DNA from: Patellaria atrata CBS 101060
Lineage: Eukaryota > Ascomycota > Dothideomycetes > Patellariales > Patellariaceae
NCBI GenBank assembly: GCA_010093705.1
Contig: MU006090.1
Span: 66,056 to 130,055, forward strand
Direction of reading: 5' to 3'
DNA length: 64,000 nt
Part shown: in pieces, positions 33,447-44,698 of the stretch
Position numbering within the stretch: position 1 is the stretch's first letter
Layout: each line of letters begins with the position of its first letter
Made by a program: the position numbers and the translations under genes
The notes under the pieces: model-generated
Seen by the model: only the letters and a program-made list of their open reading frames with translations
Told to the model about the DNA's origin: nothing
Database searches by the model: none

Positions 33447-36181
33447 TCATCGACCCCACCACGCTACATCGTACGCATTTCCTGGCTCGTATTCGTCTTT
33501 CCATCCATACTTGATAGCTTGATTCTTGCCGAACGGATCCTGAACAAGCGCTGTGAGTGTGCGAGAGAGCGAAGTAAGATCAAGGTCTGGCGGCGGCATA
33601 GATGAAGGGAATCCTGTTTCGCTCATGAAGAGGTCGCCCGTAGAATCGAAGTTCTCAGGCATCTTAGCGTCCTGGTATGCTTGGTGTAGAGATTGATACA
33701 GCGGTAAGATTTGCTCATAGTATCTAACCGCAACCCTATCTTCACTTTTGCATGCGTGCAGCATGTTGAGACAGCATTGGGTGTATAAGAGGTTTTCGTC
33801 GATGTGGTCAAACTCGAATCTTAGTAATTTTTGGGTGACGAAGGCCAGTAAGATGACGGAGGCGGAGAAAGCGCAATAGCTATAGTCTGTTAGTATCCAA
33901 AGTCCAACACAGCTGTGCATCAAATGAACGAACATGATAATCCAGCAACTCCTTGACATAGCACCCCCAATGTTCAGAAGGCTCAGTATACGTCCCATTT
34001 GTTGAGCTGCCAACATACATAGCCCGCTATATCTCTGTACATCTTCGTCCGACAGATGGGACTTGAGCGACTCAGAATACTCGTTGATGCCATCGATGTT
34101 TTCGAACCCTTCAACGCCGTCCTGAGGTCTGACAACAATTAGGTTACGGTATAGTAAAACAACAGCGCCTAGGTAGAGTAGGTGAACGAAGAGAATACTT
34201 CTATCGTCGTGAGCTGAAAATCCAGAGCCGCCCGCCGAGGTCTGACGGCTCAACTGCATCAAAGGTGGTAATTCGCATTGCCATTTGTCAAGTTTCTCTG
34301 TCATGACCACAAGGTCATGCGAACTTCTTGAATGATCTCCGCTAACTATTGTGGCTATTTCCGAGGAGATGATCGATATTTTAGTCGCATGTAGATGAAT
34401 CATATCAGCTATTGAACTACACTCGTAACCGGTTAATGCAAACTTTGATCTATTAGCTATGCTCATTGTCCTTATTAAACATGTGAAACATACCGCGATA
34501 TCTGTATCAGTGACGCCAGAAGGCCAACCGAGGGTGTAGGAAAGCCAACTGTCAAGCTGTTAGTTCTACTGCCGAGTCGAAGGTCGTATACCCCGATACC
34601 GCCGATAGCGTGTGTCGTGGTGCTCTGGGTGGTATTAGTGTTTATAGCGGTCTGTTATAAGGGACATGCAACAAGAATATCTTATGCGATGCAATGCCCC
34701 TGAGACCATGGTAGACGCGACTGCAATCGGCGGTATTGGGAGTACTCTAAACATTTAGACCTACCAAACAATGAATATAATACTACAGTGAACCTTCTGC
34801 CATAGCGCTCGAATTCGAGACTTTATCATTTCGGGCCGTTTCCAGCGGACGACTTCGAAACATGCAGCTAGAAATATCAGTCTACTGGTAGCACAGTATG
34901 AAGGATGTAAGGTCGCTTACCGAGAAAGGTTCTTGCACTGGTGTGCTTATCAATAATTGCTACATATGTGAGCGTCAAAAGGTGCCTTAAAGCGAGTAAG
35001 GGATTGTCCATCGATATTTCCCTCAGATGAGCAGCTGCAGACGCGTGGAACTTCACTCGCATCATGGGAGGTATTTGGTCAGTACAATAACTACTACCAA
35101 CAGTAGCAACTGCACATAGTTGGCTTAAGGCTGTAATTGAAGGTGGTTGTTGAGGATGATATAGCGACGTAAGCATCTCATCCATCTCCTCACGAGTCCA
35201 TAGGAAGAGGAAAGAGCTCGTGCCGTCGAGAAACGCTTGAACTGCTATCCTAACAGGGCGTTCAGGGGGTAGGTGATCTTGGTCATAAATCTCCATATCA
35301 GAACCTAAAATATTCGTTTGTAAGATTTCCAACTTGTGATTTGCATTGGTTATTGCATCCTGGACGTTTTGGGGTATATCTGAGCCAGTTGTTTTATAAG
35401 GTGTTTGAGCTTCGGTTCCTAACGCTCTAAGGCCCTGTATTGAAAGTTTTCTCGCTTTTCCCACGGCTCGTTCGGGCGAAGTGTGTAGTTCTGACCTTTT
35501 CTGAGCTTGTCTCGCTTTGAAATCGTCCAGATACGCTTGATAATCACGATATTGATCCGTTAATTTATAAGAGTCCATCTCTTTCGTGTACGCATCCATA
35601 GCATGCGCAGCTTCGGCCTCCCACTTTTGTTTTACTGCTGGGTCTAGCAGCTGCCATTGGCGCCCAACTGCTTTTGCGATATCAACGAAAGATTGACTAC
35701 TGATGGCTGGGTCAGCGCGTAGATTTTCCGCAAAGTTTACATATGCTGTCTTTGGCCTTCTGGGAGCATTTGGATCGGGTTTCGGATGCCTCCGGTACCT
35801 CCTTTTCGTTTCTGTGGGTGCCGAGCTGGTCAATGGGCTACGCGGTTGACCAGATTCACTTTGAGATGCCCACACTTCCACGGCTTCCAAAACTCCTTGT
35901 GGCCCGGTGCCAATTTCCGATCGTGCGGATACTGGACTTTGGAGATTGAAATCGTCCGAAAGTTCCAACGGGTGATTCGGGGGAAGGCCACGTGCGGTGG
36001 CAATCTCTCTTTGTAGGATTCTTCTATGGCCAAGCTTGAAACCGAGCTCACGCAAATCATCCTCAGTAATGTCAAGCAGAGTGGTCCAATCGTCAAAACC
36101 GTTCTGAAGCAAAGTAGGTAAATACTGTTGAAGATTGAGACGTTCTAGGATTTCACCGAGTGGCTGATGGTCAGTGACCAT
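33447..36181 (-). CDS. SAM + HMG-box + fungal-specific TF domain regulator
   Basis: Exon 1 (36181-34921) encodes a SAM domain (residues ~3-65, LEILERL-type helix to GHRRILQREI), a basic linker KRRYRRHPKPDPNAP, an HMG box (~138-207, RRPKTAYVNFAENLR...GRQWQLLDPAVKQKWE) and the start of a fungal_trans region (RHLLTLTYVAIIDKHTSARTFL). Exon 2 begins at 34867 (AACFEVVRWKRPEMIKSRIRALWQ). A later exon 34556-34494 gives LDSWLSYTLGWPSGVTDTDIA, and exon 4 is 34442-33447, 332 codons. The joint between 34794 and 34556 is not resolved: only a weak GTTCAC donor keeps the frame (total 797 aa), and the usual RRxWW stretch expected before LDSW is not visible. It is likely a nuclear transcription factor using an HMG box in place of the usual Zn2Cys6 cluster. 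It may be damaged in the middle. Confidence 0.82.
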
Positions 36182-38195
36182 TTTGGTGAAGAGGGTAGCG
36201 GTATTGTGAGTTGGACATTGGTTCTAAAAAAGTCACAAACGGATAAAAGTTGAACATGGGATTTGGGATTGCCATGGTCTCTTTTTAACCTGGTGGCTGC
36301 AGAAAAAGTGCTGTAACTAGTAGGTATACTGTACTGTACTTGTAAGGTAAACTTGTCACCGGGGAGCCGGGCTTGCAGATTGCCAACAAGCGGCTGGCCA
36401 TACGTAAGCAAGTGGTAAGGCTACAACTTGAAAGCAGTAATGTCGAGCATCTAGAAGCCCTGAAGAGCGGGTTAGGAGATACCACCGCTCCAATGAAACT
36501 TATCCAAGGAGTTTACTCCGCGGGGTGGCGGGTGGGAAATTGTGTGAGGCCAAAATGATCCATCCTATTTGTCGAGAGGAGGGGGGAAAAAATTCGCATG
36601 TGGCATTTACGGTACTCTGGGCGTACAGTACTGTAAGGTAGGCTTAATTATTACCGTATTAATCCTTAAAACCTTTTTTTTATTACTTGGAAGACGGAAT
36701 GGAAGCACTAACCTGGAAATTTACAAACCGAGGCTTTATCCATTTGGAGATTATAAAAAAGAGAATTTATTCATCTCATCGTCGATTACTAAAAGATTAT
36801 ATCAGAATAAGGTGGCGGGTGTCCAAGGAGACAAGAGGGGAAATGGAAGAGTTTTCAGACCTTTGAGTTACCTTGGGTCTTACTTGGGAAAGAACGGAGG
36901 GAAGGCAATTGTTGAGCTGTCTTCCATTTGAGCCATGGCTGTCCCGTGAGTTCCTTCCATGATTGTAACTTTCCAGGTTTATACTGTACCTTACCTTACC
37001 TTACCTTAGAACTGAGGTGTTCAGGCACTCAGGGTCCGTCTTTCCATTATCGGCTAGTATGTGGCTCATTTAGACCATCACCTGTCTATATTCCCAAAAT
37101 AGAAGGGGTTTGACTGCAGTGGCACAGGTGGCGAATTCGGTGCAATTTCCGCGACAACTACCCACCACCTCAAGGTAACCCTCACAACTTGGAACTCGGA
37201 GAAGGTTATAACTCCAACTCCATTGACCGCCCATAGTCTTTTTGTAAGTCAATTGCATTCGTCTTATGCGGTATTCCAAGATGTAGACATACAGCACTCC
37301 GATAAATCCCGGTACAACTGCAATACGCTCGTACTATCACGCCAGGCTGATCTACACCAGACCTCTGTTATGCCTTTCCCATCTTTGTGTTATAAGAAAA
37401 TCGAAAATTATGAGCTATCGGCTAGTAGTGGGTGGTGGAATGAATACAGTGATGGGGGTCAAACACGAACCGTACAGTTGGTATACTCCTTTGTATCCTT
37501 TCTTCATAACTCTCCTAAAACATGCATTTCATTGTTACGTACTGATAATCAGTATCGAAAGCTTCCGTAAGGACTAGGATGGGGCGGGAACGATCATCCA
37601 ATGCAGTAATTTCCGTTATCATTCTTTTCTCTCGTTCAGAGGTACCCTTGGTACATCTCTTACATTCTGCCAATGACGTCGATTACCGCTGTGTAATGAT
37701 ACGCTGATTTATTTTCATTACTCCACGGTGTACTACTCTTACGGTCAAGAGCGAACTCGGTTTTCTCTTTCACATCCAGACATCGGATCCAAAGCATACT
37801 CCGAATCCATAATCGGGCAGCATCAGACGATCGAGTAAGGTAAGTATACCTACCCAGCGCCTCTCTGAGCCGTCGTAAGTCCATGCAACTGTAGCAGTGC
37901 ACCTATACGCAAACCCTAAAGCAAGACCCACATGATCCTCATCCTTGAGTCAAACACCGCGGTCAGTCATGGACGTTGATATACTGAACCTCTACAGTTT
38001 CCGCAATATGGAATCCCGGGTCAAAGGAAGAAGTTTCGTCTTTGGATTTCCCGTTGAAAAAATATACCTGGAGACAGACATACCTTAGTATGCGAGTCCT
38101 TATCTGCTGCTCATAGTTCCATCGATGATCAGCGCAGGTTGTGTTTTACGGCTCATTCCCTTCCCTTTTGCATGCGCAATTTTCCTTTAGAGTAT
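36182..38195. other. Intergenic, 2 kb, motif-rich
   Basis: It carries the densest group of recurring intergenic words: TACTGTACTGTAC near 36328, GTACAGTACTGTAAGGT near 36622 and ATACTGTACC followed by four ACCTT units at 36981-37008. Frames such as 36569-36931 lack a proper start and domain. No gene accepted. Confidence 0.5.
36988..37009 (+). repeat. (ACCTT)n tandem, four units
   Basis: Four perfect 5-bp units directly after a TACTGTACC word. The same ACCTTA/TAAGGT word occurs singly in many other intergenic places in the window. Confidence 0.85.
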
Positions 38196-39563
38196 TCATA
38201 TAACCACATTGCTCTCGCCTTTTCGAACATCCTCGTTAACAGCAACCTTAATGCTTTCATAATTGCTCTGTTCCGGCTTGACTTCGTTGCCAGTTACCTT
38301 CTCAAAACTGTCCCTCGGTCCAATCTCCTCGGTACTATCGAGAATCGAAACTTGAGCTCTCCGCGTCGACAATAATGACTCCGGGAGGGTCGATCGCATC
38401 CAATCTGGGGTTCTCGATCTCCTCTTAGTGTCGAATGCGTTCCTCCCAGCTTCAGGGCTGAACTCTGGTGAAGCATTTTCCAGATCTCGGTGGGGACGCG
38501 AGCCAGATATTGCGAAGGACCGATGGTGCAGCGGTGAAAGCTCCGGAGTTGACCTTGCAATAAATGCGCGTAAATCCGGCAGGGATGCCGCAATGATAGC
38601 AAACGACAGTTGAATGGCGACTAGGAGATTAATCACCCCCCCGAAATAGGTTGAATTCTCTGCCCTGCGCTTGATAAACGGAATTTGAAGCAATGCAACG
38701 ATGCAGACAGTAAACCCAAGGGCGAAAATTATGACCAGGCCGATGCGTTGCGCTGTACGAATCTTCACCAATCGCCAGACATATGGAATCGGCAATGCAA
38801 ATATCAATGAATCTAGAACGCTATCCCCAATGGCAGCGGAGAAACTATAGATCGGCGAACTGAAGCATTTTGATCCATTGAAGGCCAAAAAGTCCTCCTG
38901 CCACAGTTTAGGAATTTCCCTTACCACTGTCAGCGCTGAGGGATAACGATATCAAGGCGACAACCTACCTGCAGAACACCAATAAGATTGTGAAGACTGC
39001 TACAAACTGGAAGAAGGCGCCAACAAGCAAAGTCCAGGAGAATATTCGAAGACTCCCAATTCCGGGGGGAAAGATGCGTAGGTAGTACGCAAGGACTGAA
39101 AAGCGTATTAATGTAACTGCGAAGATATATGCAATACGTCTTTCGAAGATATGCTACCAAATATCAGCCTCGGATTCTCAAGGATATAGGTTATTGAACG
39201 AACCCTATAATATGGTAGCTCGTCTCTTGTTTGGGGCCCATCTACGTCGAATCCCCAACCGTCATTTGCACTCATGCACGAAATAACCGTTCTCCCGAAA
39301 GCACAAGTCTGTCAGCATTGTCAGTGTTCACTTGAATATACTGCCTCTTGGTTCTAGTCCCTTACCAAACCGCAAACAATAAGGATGTCGTCTGCTGCCA
39401 ATTTCCGTTTGACAGCAATTCTAGAGTAGACTCTCAGACCTACCGCAATTGTAGCCAGCACCATTAATGGGATTTCAACACCTAAAAGGACTTCTGGGTC
39501 ATCGTAGGCCTCATCATCCTTTATGGAGGTTCGGTTTCTTCCGGCGTTGAAGTGGTAAGACAT
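38196..39563 (-). CDS. Fungal rhodopsin-like 7TM integral membrane protein
   Basis: Four exons: 39563-39366, 39308-39204, 39153-38969 and 38919-38196; 403 aa. The family (fungal rhodopsin-like / PTH11-related, no CFEM domain here) comprises seven-helix plasma-membrane proteins of mostly unknown ligand. Visible: helix 1 VEIPLMVLATIAVGLRVYSR followed by KLAADDILIVCGL (the usual L..DD motif), HIFERRIAYIFAVTLIRFSVLAYYLRIF, FSWTLLVGAFFQFVAVFTILLVFC, the CREIPKLW and GDSVLDSLIFALPIPYVWRL segments, RIGLVIIFALGFTVCIVALL, and NLLVAIQLSFAIIAASLPDLRAF. A roughly 120-residue cytoplasmic Ser/Arg-rich tail follows. Intron 3 uses a GGTAAG acceptor immediately after CTGAC. The glycosylation-prone N terminus is short. 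Confidence 0.88.
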
Positions 39564-41766
39564 CGTAGCTACATCAGAAGATATCGCCTATGAACTAAGT
39601 TGCTGCTGGAAAACAGTGAGTATGAAGTGGAGAGACCTTTGAAGCACACAGCTAGATAGTGAGCTAGAGGTCCCCCACCTCGAATTTTGAAGTTTTGAAT
39701 CATTCCTTTCTCTCACCCACATACGGGGTATACGTGGATGTAAAATGTAGCAATATTGCTGCGCCAAGTGCTCACCTAGAGAGCGGTTGAGCTTACACAG
39801 CAACCGCTTATAATCTTCAACCCAATCGAGTAGTCCGTTTCGGCGGTCACTGGCTTGGCACGGCTGACGAAGCTTTTAGGTAGATCCGTACAGGATTCAT
39901 AGCATTTAAAGCACGCCTTTTGCACGATATCTACTCTCTTTTTCCTCATTTTTCGAGTCTTGGTCCTTCTGTGGCTTTTCGACTCCTTACAGTCTACATG
40001 AATATGGTTGACATCTTGCTGCTGTACGACCCGAAATTCCTTCTTTATTACAAATTCCGCATTTGCATCAGGCCCGCAATTGCTCACCATAGTACCCCAT
40101 GCTTGCTCACCTCACCCCAGGAAACACTTGATACGGCATTATTCCCGTAATCAGGTTGGTTGGTGGACGCGATCACCTTGGTGAGGATCAGATCGAGCAT
40201 TTATAATGCCGCTTCCGCAAGTATTGCTACAGCTCCTATCTTGCGTCAGTGGTGGCAGAGCTCGATTGAAGCAATGGACACTCTTTCCATGATCTATGAA
40301 TAGCTATCACTAATCGACTTGATCTGTAGTAATCTCGAGTTTATAATAGAATATATTGGAGATTGAATATGGTTGAGCAATTGATACCAAAAGGCTCCTG
40401 TGGATCGTTTACTGGGCCTCTAGTCTTTTATTACCATTATCTTAAGTCCGAAACATAAGACAGCCTACAACCGAGCAGTCAGTACAGCCACAGCTACGGC
40501 TCCATAAGAGTTGATCAAAACCGCCATAGCAGAGGATTCTGTACGGGCACGACCAAGCCGAACGTTCCGAGAGGGTCAACTGCTGCCTTCGCTAAGGCTG
40601 TACGGCTCGCTCAATCGACATCAATAACCAAGTCCGTGAACTTCATATTTGCGAAGTGTTTGTCAATACCACTCTTTGTCGGGTTTCACTACCCACTCCG
40701 TTTCCTACTGCATGCGAACGTTTGGTAAGAGATGACATTGATTAGGGGAAGTCCATATCGGCCAACCAGTAAGAAGGTCAGTGTTCACGGTACTTCCCAG
40801 GAGAATCGGTATTGCTTAGAATGAGGGATGCTGAAGCTGGAGCTATCGGTAAAGAGGAAGAACTTGGATACCTACTATCGCTAAGACATTTGACCACCTG
40901 TCTACCTAGCGATAATGAGGTACTATATATGATCGTTGCTTTGGTTTAAGGGATATATAAACTTTAACTAGTTCTGTAAAAGTTATCAGTTAATCTAGTA
41001 AAAGCTCGGCTAATATGTAATATGAACTGAACATCCCCCACTTCACGCTTGAAGTTATTTCTCTCGGCTGTTATAATGGGTCGTCAGTTATACAATGCCA
41101 ACATCGTACATGAAAACGAGTCACTGTTGGGATCCTAGTGCGAGTGCCTACGGAGAAGAGTATAGCAAGCGTACAGGAATCGAGGAGTGGCAAATATGGC
41201 GATGAAGAGGTAGCAAAGAACAGGAGTCTGATGAGCGTGGTGTCGTACCTGGGAAGAAGTTCCTTAGCTTGGACTATCGAGATAATGAGAAAGGAGACAT
41301 CTTTGAGAATGATAGAACAAAGATCACGGGATTCAAGCCAGCTATTAGGTTGGTAATTAACCTTCTATATAAATGACGCCCTCTGCATGGATATGGAGTC
41401 TTCTTCATAGTATCATACCAAATAAAGCCTGGCACTTGAACTTCCCGCTCATGATTCTCGTCAAACCCCTATCCCAAGATTTTGGCGCTGGAATGAAATG
41501 ATGACCAAACGAACACCAAGCTCAAGAACCCCGCCAGCACGAGGAAGAGAAAAGAATCCGACAACGCAAACCTGAACCATGCAGCCCGATGATTCAACTT
41601 TATATGACCATGAACATATTTTTAGAGAAATTAAAAGACCTATTTTTCACGGTCCATGGTTGCGCGACGCCAGTAATGATGTCGCCACTAAAACCAAGAT
41701 ATGGTCCGAATATTTGCTGGACAAGTGAAACGCGAAAACACACTGAGCAAGAGGATAGACGCTAGG
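39564..41766. other. Intergenic, 2.2 kb, no gene recognised
   Basis: A basic, Cys-containing 104-codon minus frame (39776-40090) and a 72-codon plus frame (41138-41356) were looked at, but neither has domain, splice or context support. The rest is ordinary intergenic DNA. Confidence 0.45.
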
Positions 41767-43104
41767 TTACATGATAATAGCAGGCACTATAAATTTGATT
41801 AGTGTACTGTAAACAATACATTCAGGAGGAGTTTTACCGTCAACGTTCTGCTTGATAGACTTATGTGGCAGAACCGAGCCGCCATTAACGTAGATTTCAT
41901 CACCAATGGACACGTCGTCTCCGAGAACAGTCACATTTTCCAGTCTGGCCCATCGACCAACGGAGCTATTCCAGCCGACGATCGTGGACTTGACCCAGGC
42001 GTGGTCCTTAATCTTGCTGCTAGCAAGTAGAACGCATCGTTGAAGTCGGACACCATCTCCTACAACGACGTTAGGGCCAATAGTGACGTTGGGTCCGATA
42101 CGGCAGTTCTTCCCAATCTTGGCGGAAGGATCGATCAAGACGTTGCCTCCATGCACGAAAGGCTCGGACGAAGGGGTCAGCAGTTTAGAGCTCTTCTTTG
42201 TGAGGGAAGAAAGGTAAAGGCATGTTCCAGAAAGGAAATCTTTTGGTTGTCCGACATCCATCCAGAAGCCCTCAAGATCGAAGGAGTGGAGAAGACCATC
42301 CTTGACGATTGCGGGGAACGTCTCTTGCTCGATCGATGTTGGTCGCAGTTCAATCCTGTCTAGGACGCTTGGATTGAGGATGTATATACCGGCATTGATG
42401 CGGTTGCCGACGAACTCCACGGGCTTCTCCACGAAGCGATCGATCCTTGAAGCATGTCCTGGCTTGTGAACGACAACACCGTATTTCGAGGGCTCCTCGA
42501 CCTTTGTGACGACGATGGTTCCCTCCTCGCCGTGCTCCTTGTGGAAATCGGCCAGTTGTTGAAAGGGGTAATCGCAGATGACATCGGAGTTAAGGACAAA
42601 GAAAGGAGTGTCATCTTTTCCAAGGATCTTCTCTGCTAGTTTGAGGGGACCGGCGGTGCCAAGGGGCTCGGTCTCGACGGAGAATTCTATCCGTACGTTG
42701 TATTTCTTTTCGTACTGTAGAGAAAAGCAATTAGGCATGCTATCCACGGCTGGACAATATGACAATTCATTATACCTTCTTCAACGCAGCAGTCATGATC
42801 TCGGGTCGGTAGTTGACAGCAAGCACGATGTCTGTAACACCTGCAGCAGCCAGAGCTTCAACCTGATGTTCGATCATAGGCCTGTTTGCGAATTCGACGA
42901 GGGGTTTAGGAAGGGTCAGTGTCTATTTGGGTCAATTGGATGTTTTGAAGCTTCATAAAGGCCATAGTCATAGCTTAGCCAGCGGGGAAGAGCGTACGAG
43001 AGGTCGTAGACGGGTACCAAACCCTCCAACGAGAATGAGAGCTGATTTCACATGAATTTAGTCTTCTTCTTTGTGGGAGCTTCGAGGTGCTGCTTACCCT
43101 TCAT
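41767..43104 (-). CDS. MPG1: GDP-mannose pyrophosphorylase (mannose-1-P guanylyltransferase)
   Basis: Five exons: 43104-43098, 43041-42998, 42922-42776, 42714-41838 and 41786-41767; 364 aa, the usual length. The enzyme makes GDP-mannose from GTP and mannose-1-phosphate in the cytosol, feeding N- and O-mannosylation, GPI anchors and wall mannan. Exon 1 is only 7 nt (ATG AAG G). Splicing then yields [28 protein letters not shown] (pyrophosphorylase signature, residues 1-28), [44 protein letters not shown] and the left-handed beta-helix hexapeptides ([21 protein letters not shown]). It ends VDVPAIIM through a 20-nt last exon. Both terminal exons would be missed by simple ORF calling. Confidence 0.97.
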
Positions 43105-43882
43105 ATTGTCTGCTGGGAAAGTTTAGAGTAAACGAGGGGAAATTGTAGTGGGAAGTTCAAAGAACAGAATTGAGCTTCACAGGTAGTGTGGTGTTAATTA
43201 GATGGACTTCAGGTCAGGAAGGGGGACTGAAGCACAGAATGGATCTTTGTTTATCGAGTTCGAGCAGTCGAAAGAGATCAGAGCAGCTTTTGCGTGGATG
43301 TTTTGGTCCTTTTGAAGGTGACGATAAATTTGTTAGGGCAGGGAAAGGGGGTTTGTCTAGAGCTTGGCCTAGACTTATTTGAGCCATGACCCTGAATTCC
43401 CTTGAAGCCCCTCCCGTCGCTTTGCCCGATTTCACTTTTAATACGATAATAATAATTATTTTATTACCTTTTTAATCTTCTAGATTCTCTCCTGAGATTC
43501 TATCGCAGTTTCTAATTTCGGTTCTTTTCCGCCTTGTAGCCATGTACAGCACATACCGCTGCACAGTAACACTGGCAACACTAATTCACCAAGCGGAGAA
43601 TAAAAGTTACGATGTTGTATTCATCTTCCCGTATTCCAAACGCTGACTCGATATGGTACCTTAACTCCCCAAATTTTTTGCTGGTCACGCTCACATGTAC
43701 ATGTTTTGTCGTTTCAGCTTCTCCTTCGTCACACTGACCCCCAAATAATAATGTTTGTCAGGGAAAATGAAACATATCTGATCGTGGGATGGGAATTTGT
43801 CGCCATTACCCCATTATCAGATTCATCCAACCCGCATCCCACGTGGGCCTTCATCGGATCAATCACCTCCATAATGCTCATT
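43105..43882. other. Intergenic, MPG1 promoter side
   Basis: 778 bases holding the MPG1 promoter and the 3' end of the next minus gene. A TAATAATAATTATTTTATTA patch near 43448 is notable only as AT-rich. No gene seen. Confidence 0.45.
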
Positions 43883-44698
43883 TCATGCTGATGTATTCGG
43901 CTCTTCAAACTTCACTCCCCGAGTTTGCCCCCGAAATGGGAACTCCCTCTCTAATATCCACTGATCCCCCGTCACATATCTCCATAGAGTGAGACCTTCT
44001 CCTGTGCCTTTGGCACCCTCGAACCTGGCTTTTACTTCTTCAAGTGACCTCATTACACCATCCCTATTGCGCACCCTGGCCTGGATCGTCCAGTGCGGTG
44101 TCTTTAACGCTCGATCTTTCCCACTAATAAACTCCTTCCACGCCCCTTTTAGCTGCCCGAGCATTTTCTGAACCTGCCGATGCCCCTCGTTTAACCCGAT
44201 CACAACTGAACGTTTTCCCAACATGAACGGAAACGAAGCAGTTATCCGAAAGGGTGACATGTATTGGGTCAAGTCTTCTATCTTGGCAATTATATGGGAT
44301 AAGCGCGAATGGGGCAGCGTGTGGAATAAGATCAGATGAGCTGGCACATGGTTGAACTGCGGCGGGAAGTGCTCCAGACGGAGCTCATCCATCGGTTTCG
44401 ATAACGACGGGCTTGTAGTCAAGGTAAGAATGTAAACTGCCTCTTCAGGAAGACCAGTGTTTGGGCTGCTCCACTTTGTTGTCTTCCTCGTTGTCGAGAC
44501 AACCCTTCGAACATTTACAAGCCCCGAGGGTGCGTCTCTGATATAAGGAGCCCAGGCTAGTAATTCATCTTCGTGCTGGAGCTGGGTGTATGACTTCTGA
44601 ATCATATAGAACCGCGACTGATTTATCCTTCTCGTACCGAGTGGGCAGTTACATATCTGGTAATTCGATAGCTTCCTAGCTATGGTTGATCTGTACAT
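43883..44698 (-). CDS. 2H phosphoesterase / 2'-5' RNA ligase-like protein
   Basis: A single exon of 271 aa. The 2H fold carries two His-x-Thr/Ser motifs that process 2'-5' or cyclic phosphates. Motif 2 is intact as PHWTIQ (His202-Trp-Thr). Motif 1 is at HVPAHLILFHTLP (His121-Leu-Ile), in the place where HxT is usual (commonly PAHITLFH), so the Thr is replaced by Ile and activity may be altered. The rest has the expected spacing: TLPHSRLSHIIAKIE, then ITASFPFMLGKRSVVIGL, then LKGAWKEF. The N-terminal ~45 residues are basic and not conserved-looking; a second Met at residue 32 could be the true start. Substrate unknown. Confidence 0.8.
   Translation of the reverse strand: MYRSTIARKLSNYQICNCPLGTRRINQSRFYMIQKSYTQLQHEDELLAWAPYIRDAPSGLVNVRRVVSTTRKTTKWSSPNTGLPEEAVYILTLTTSPSLSKPMDELRLEHFPPQFNHVPAHLILFHTLPHSRLSHIIAKIEDLTQYMSPFRITASFPFMLGKRSVVIGLNEGHRQVQKMLGQLKGAWKEFISGKDRALKTPHWTIQARVRNRDGVMRSLEEVKARFEGAKGTGEGLTLWRYVTGDQWILEREFPFRGQTRGVKFEEPNTSA

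Noticed and set aside
36569-36931. 120-codon plus-strand frame with hydrophobic N part
   Set aside because: It begins at a non-ATG codon, lies in a repeat-word-rich intergenic region and has no recognisable domain.
39776-40090. Minus-strand basic, Cys-containing 104-codon frame
   Set aside because: No domain, no splice partners, and a shadow composition; cannot be supported as a gene.
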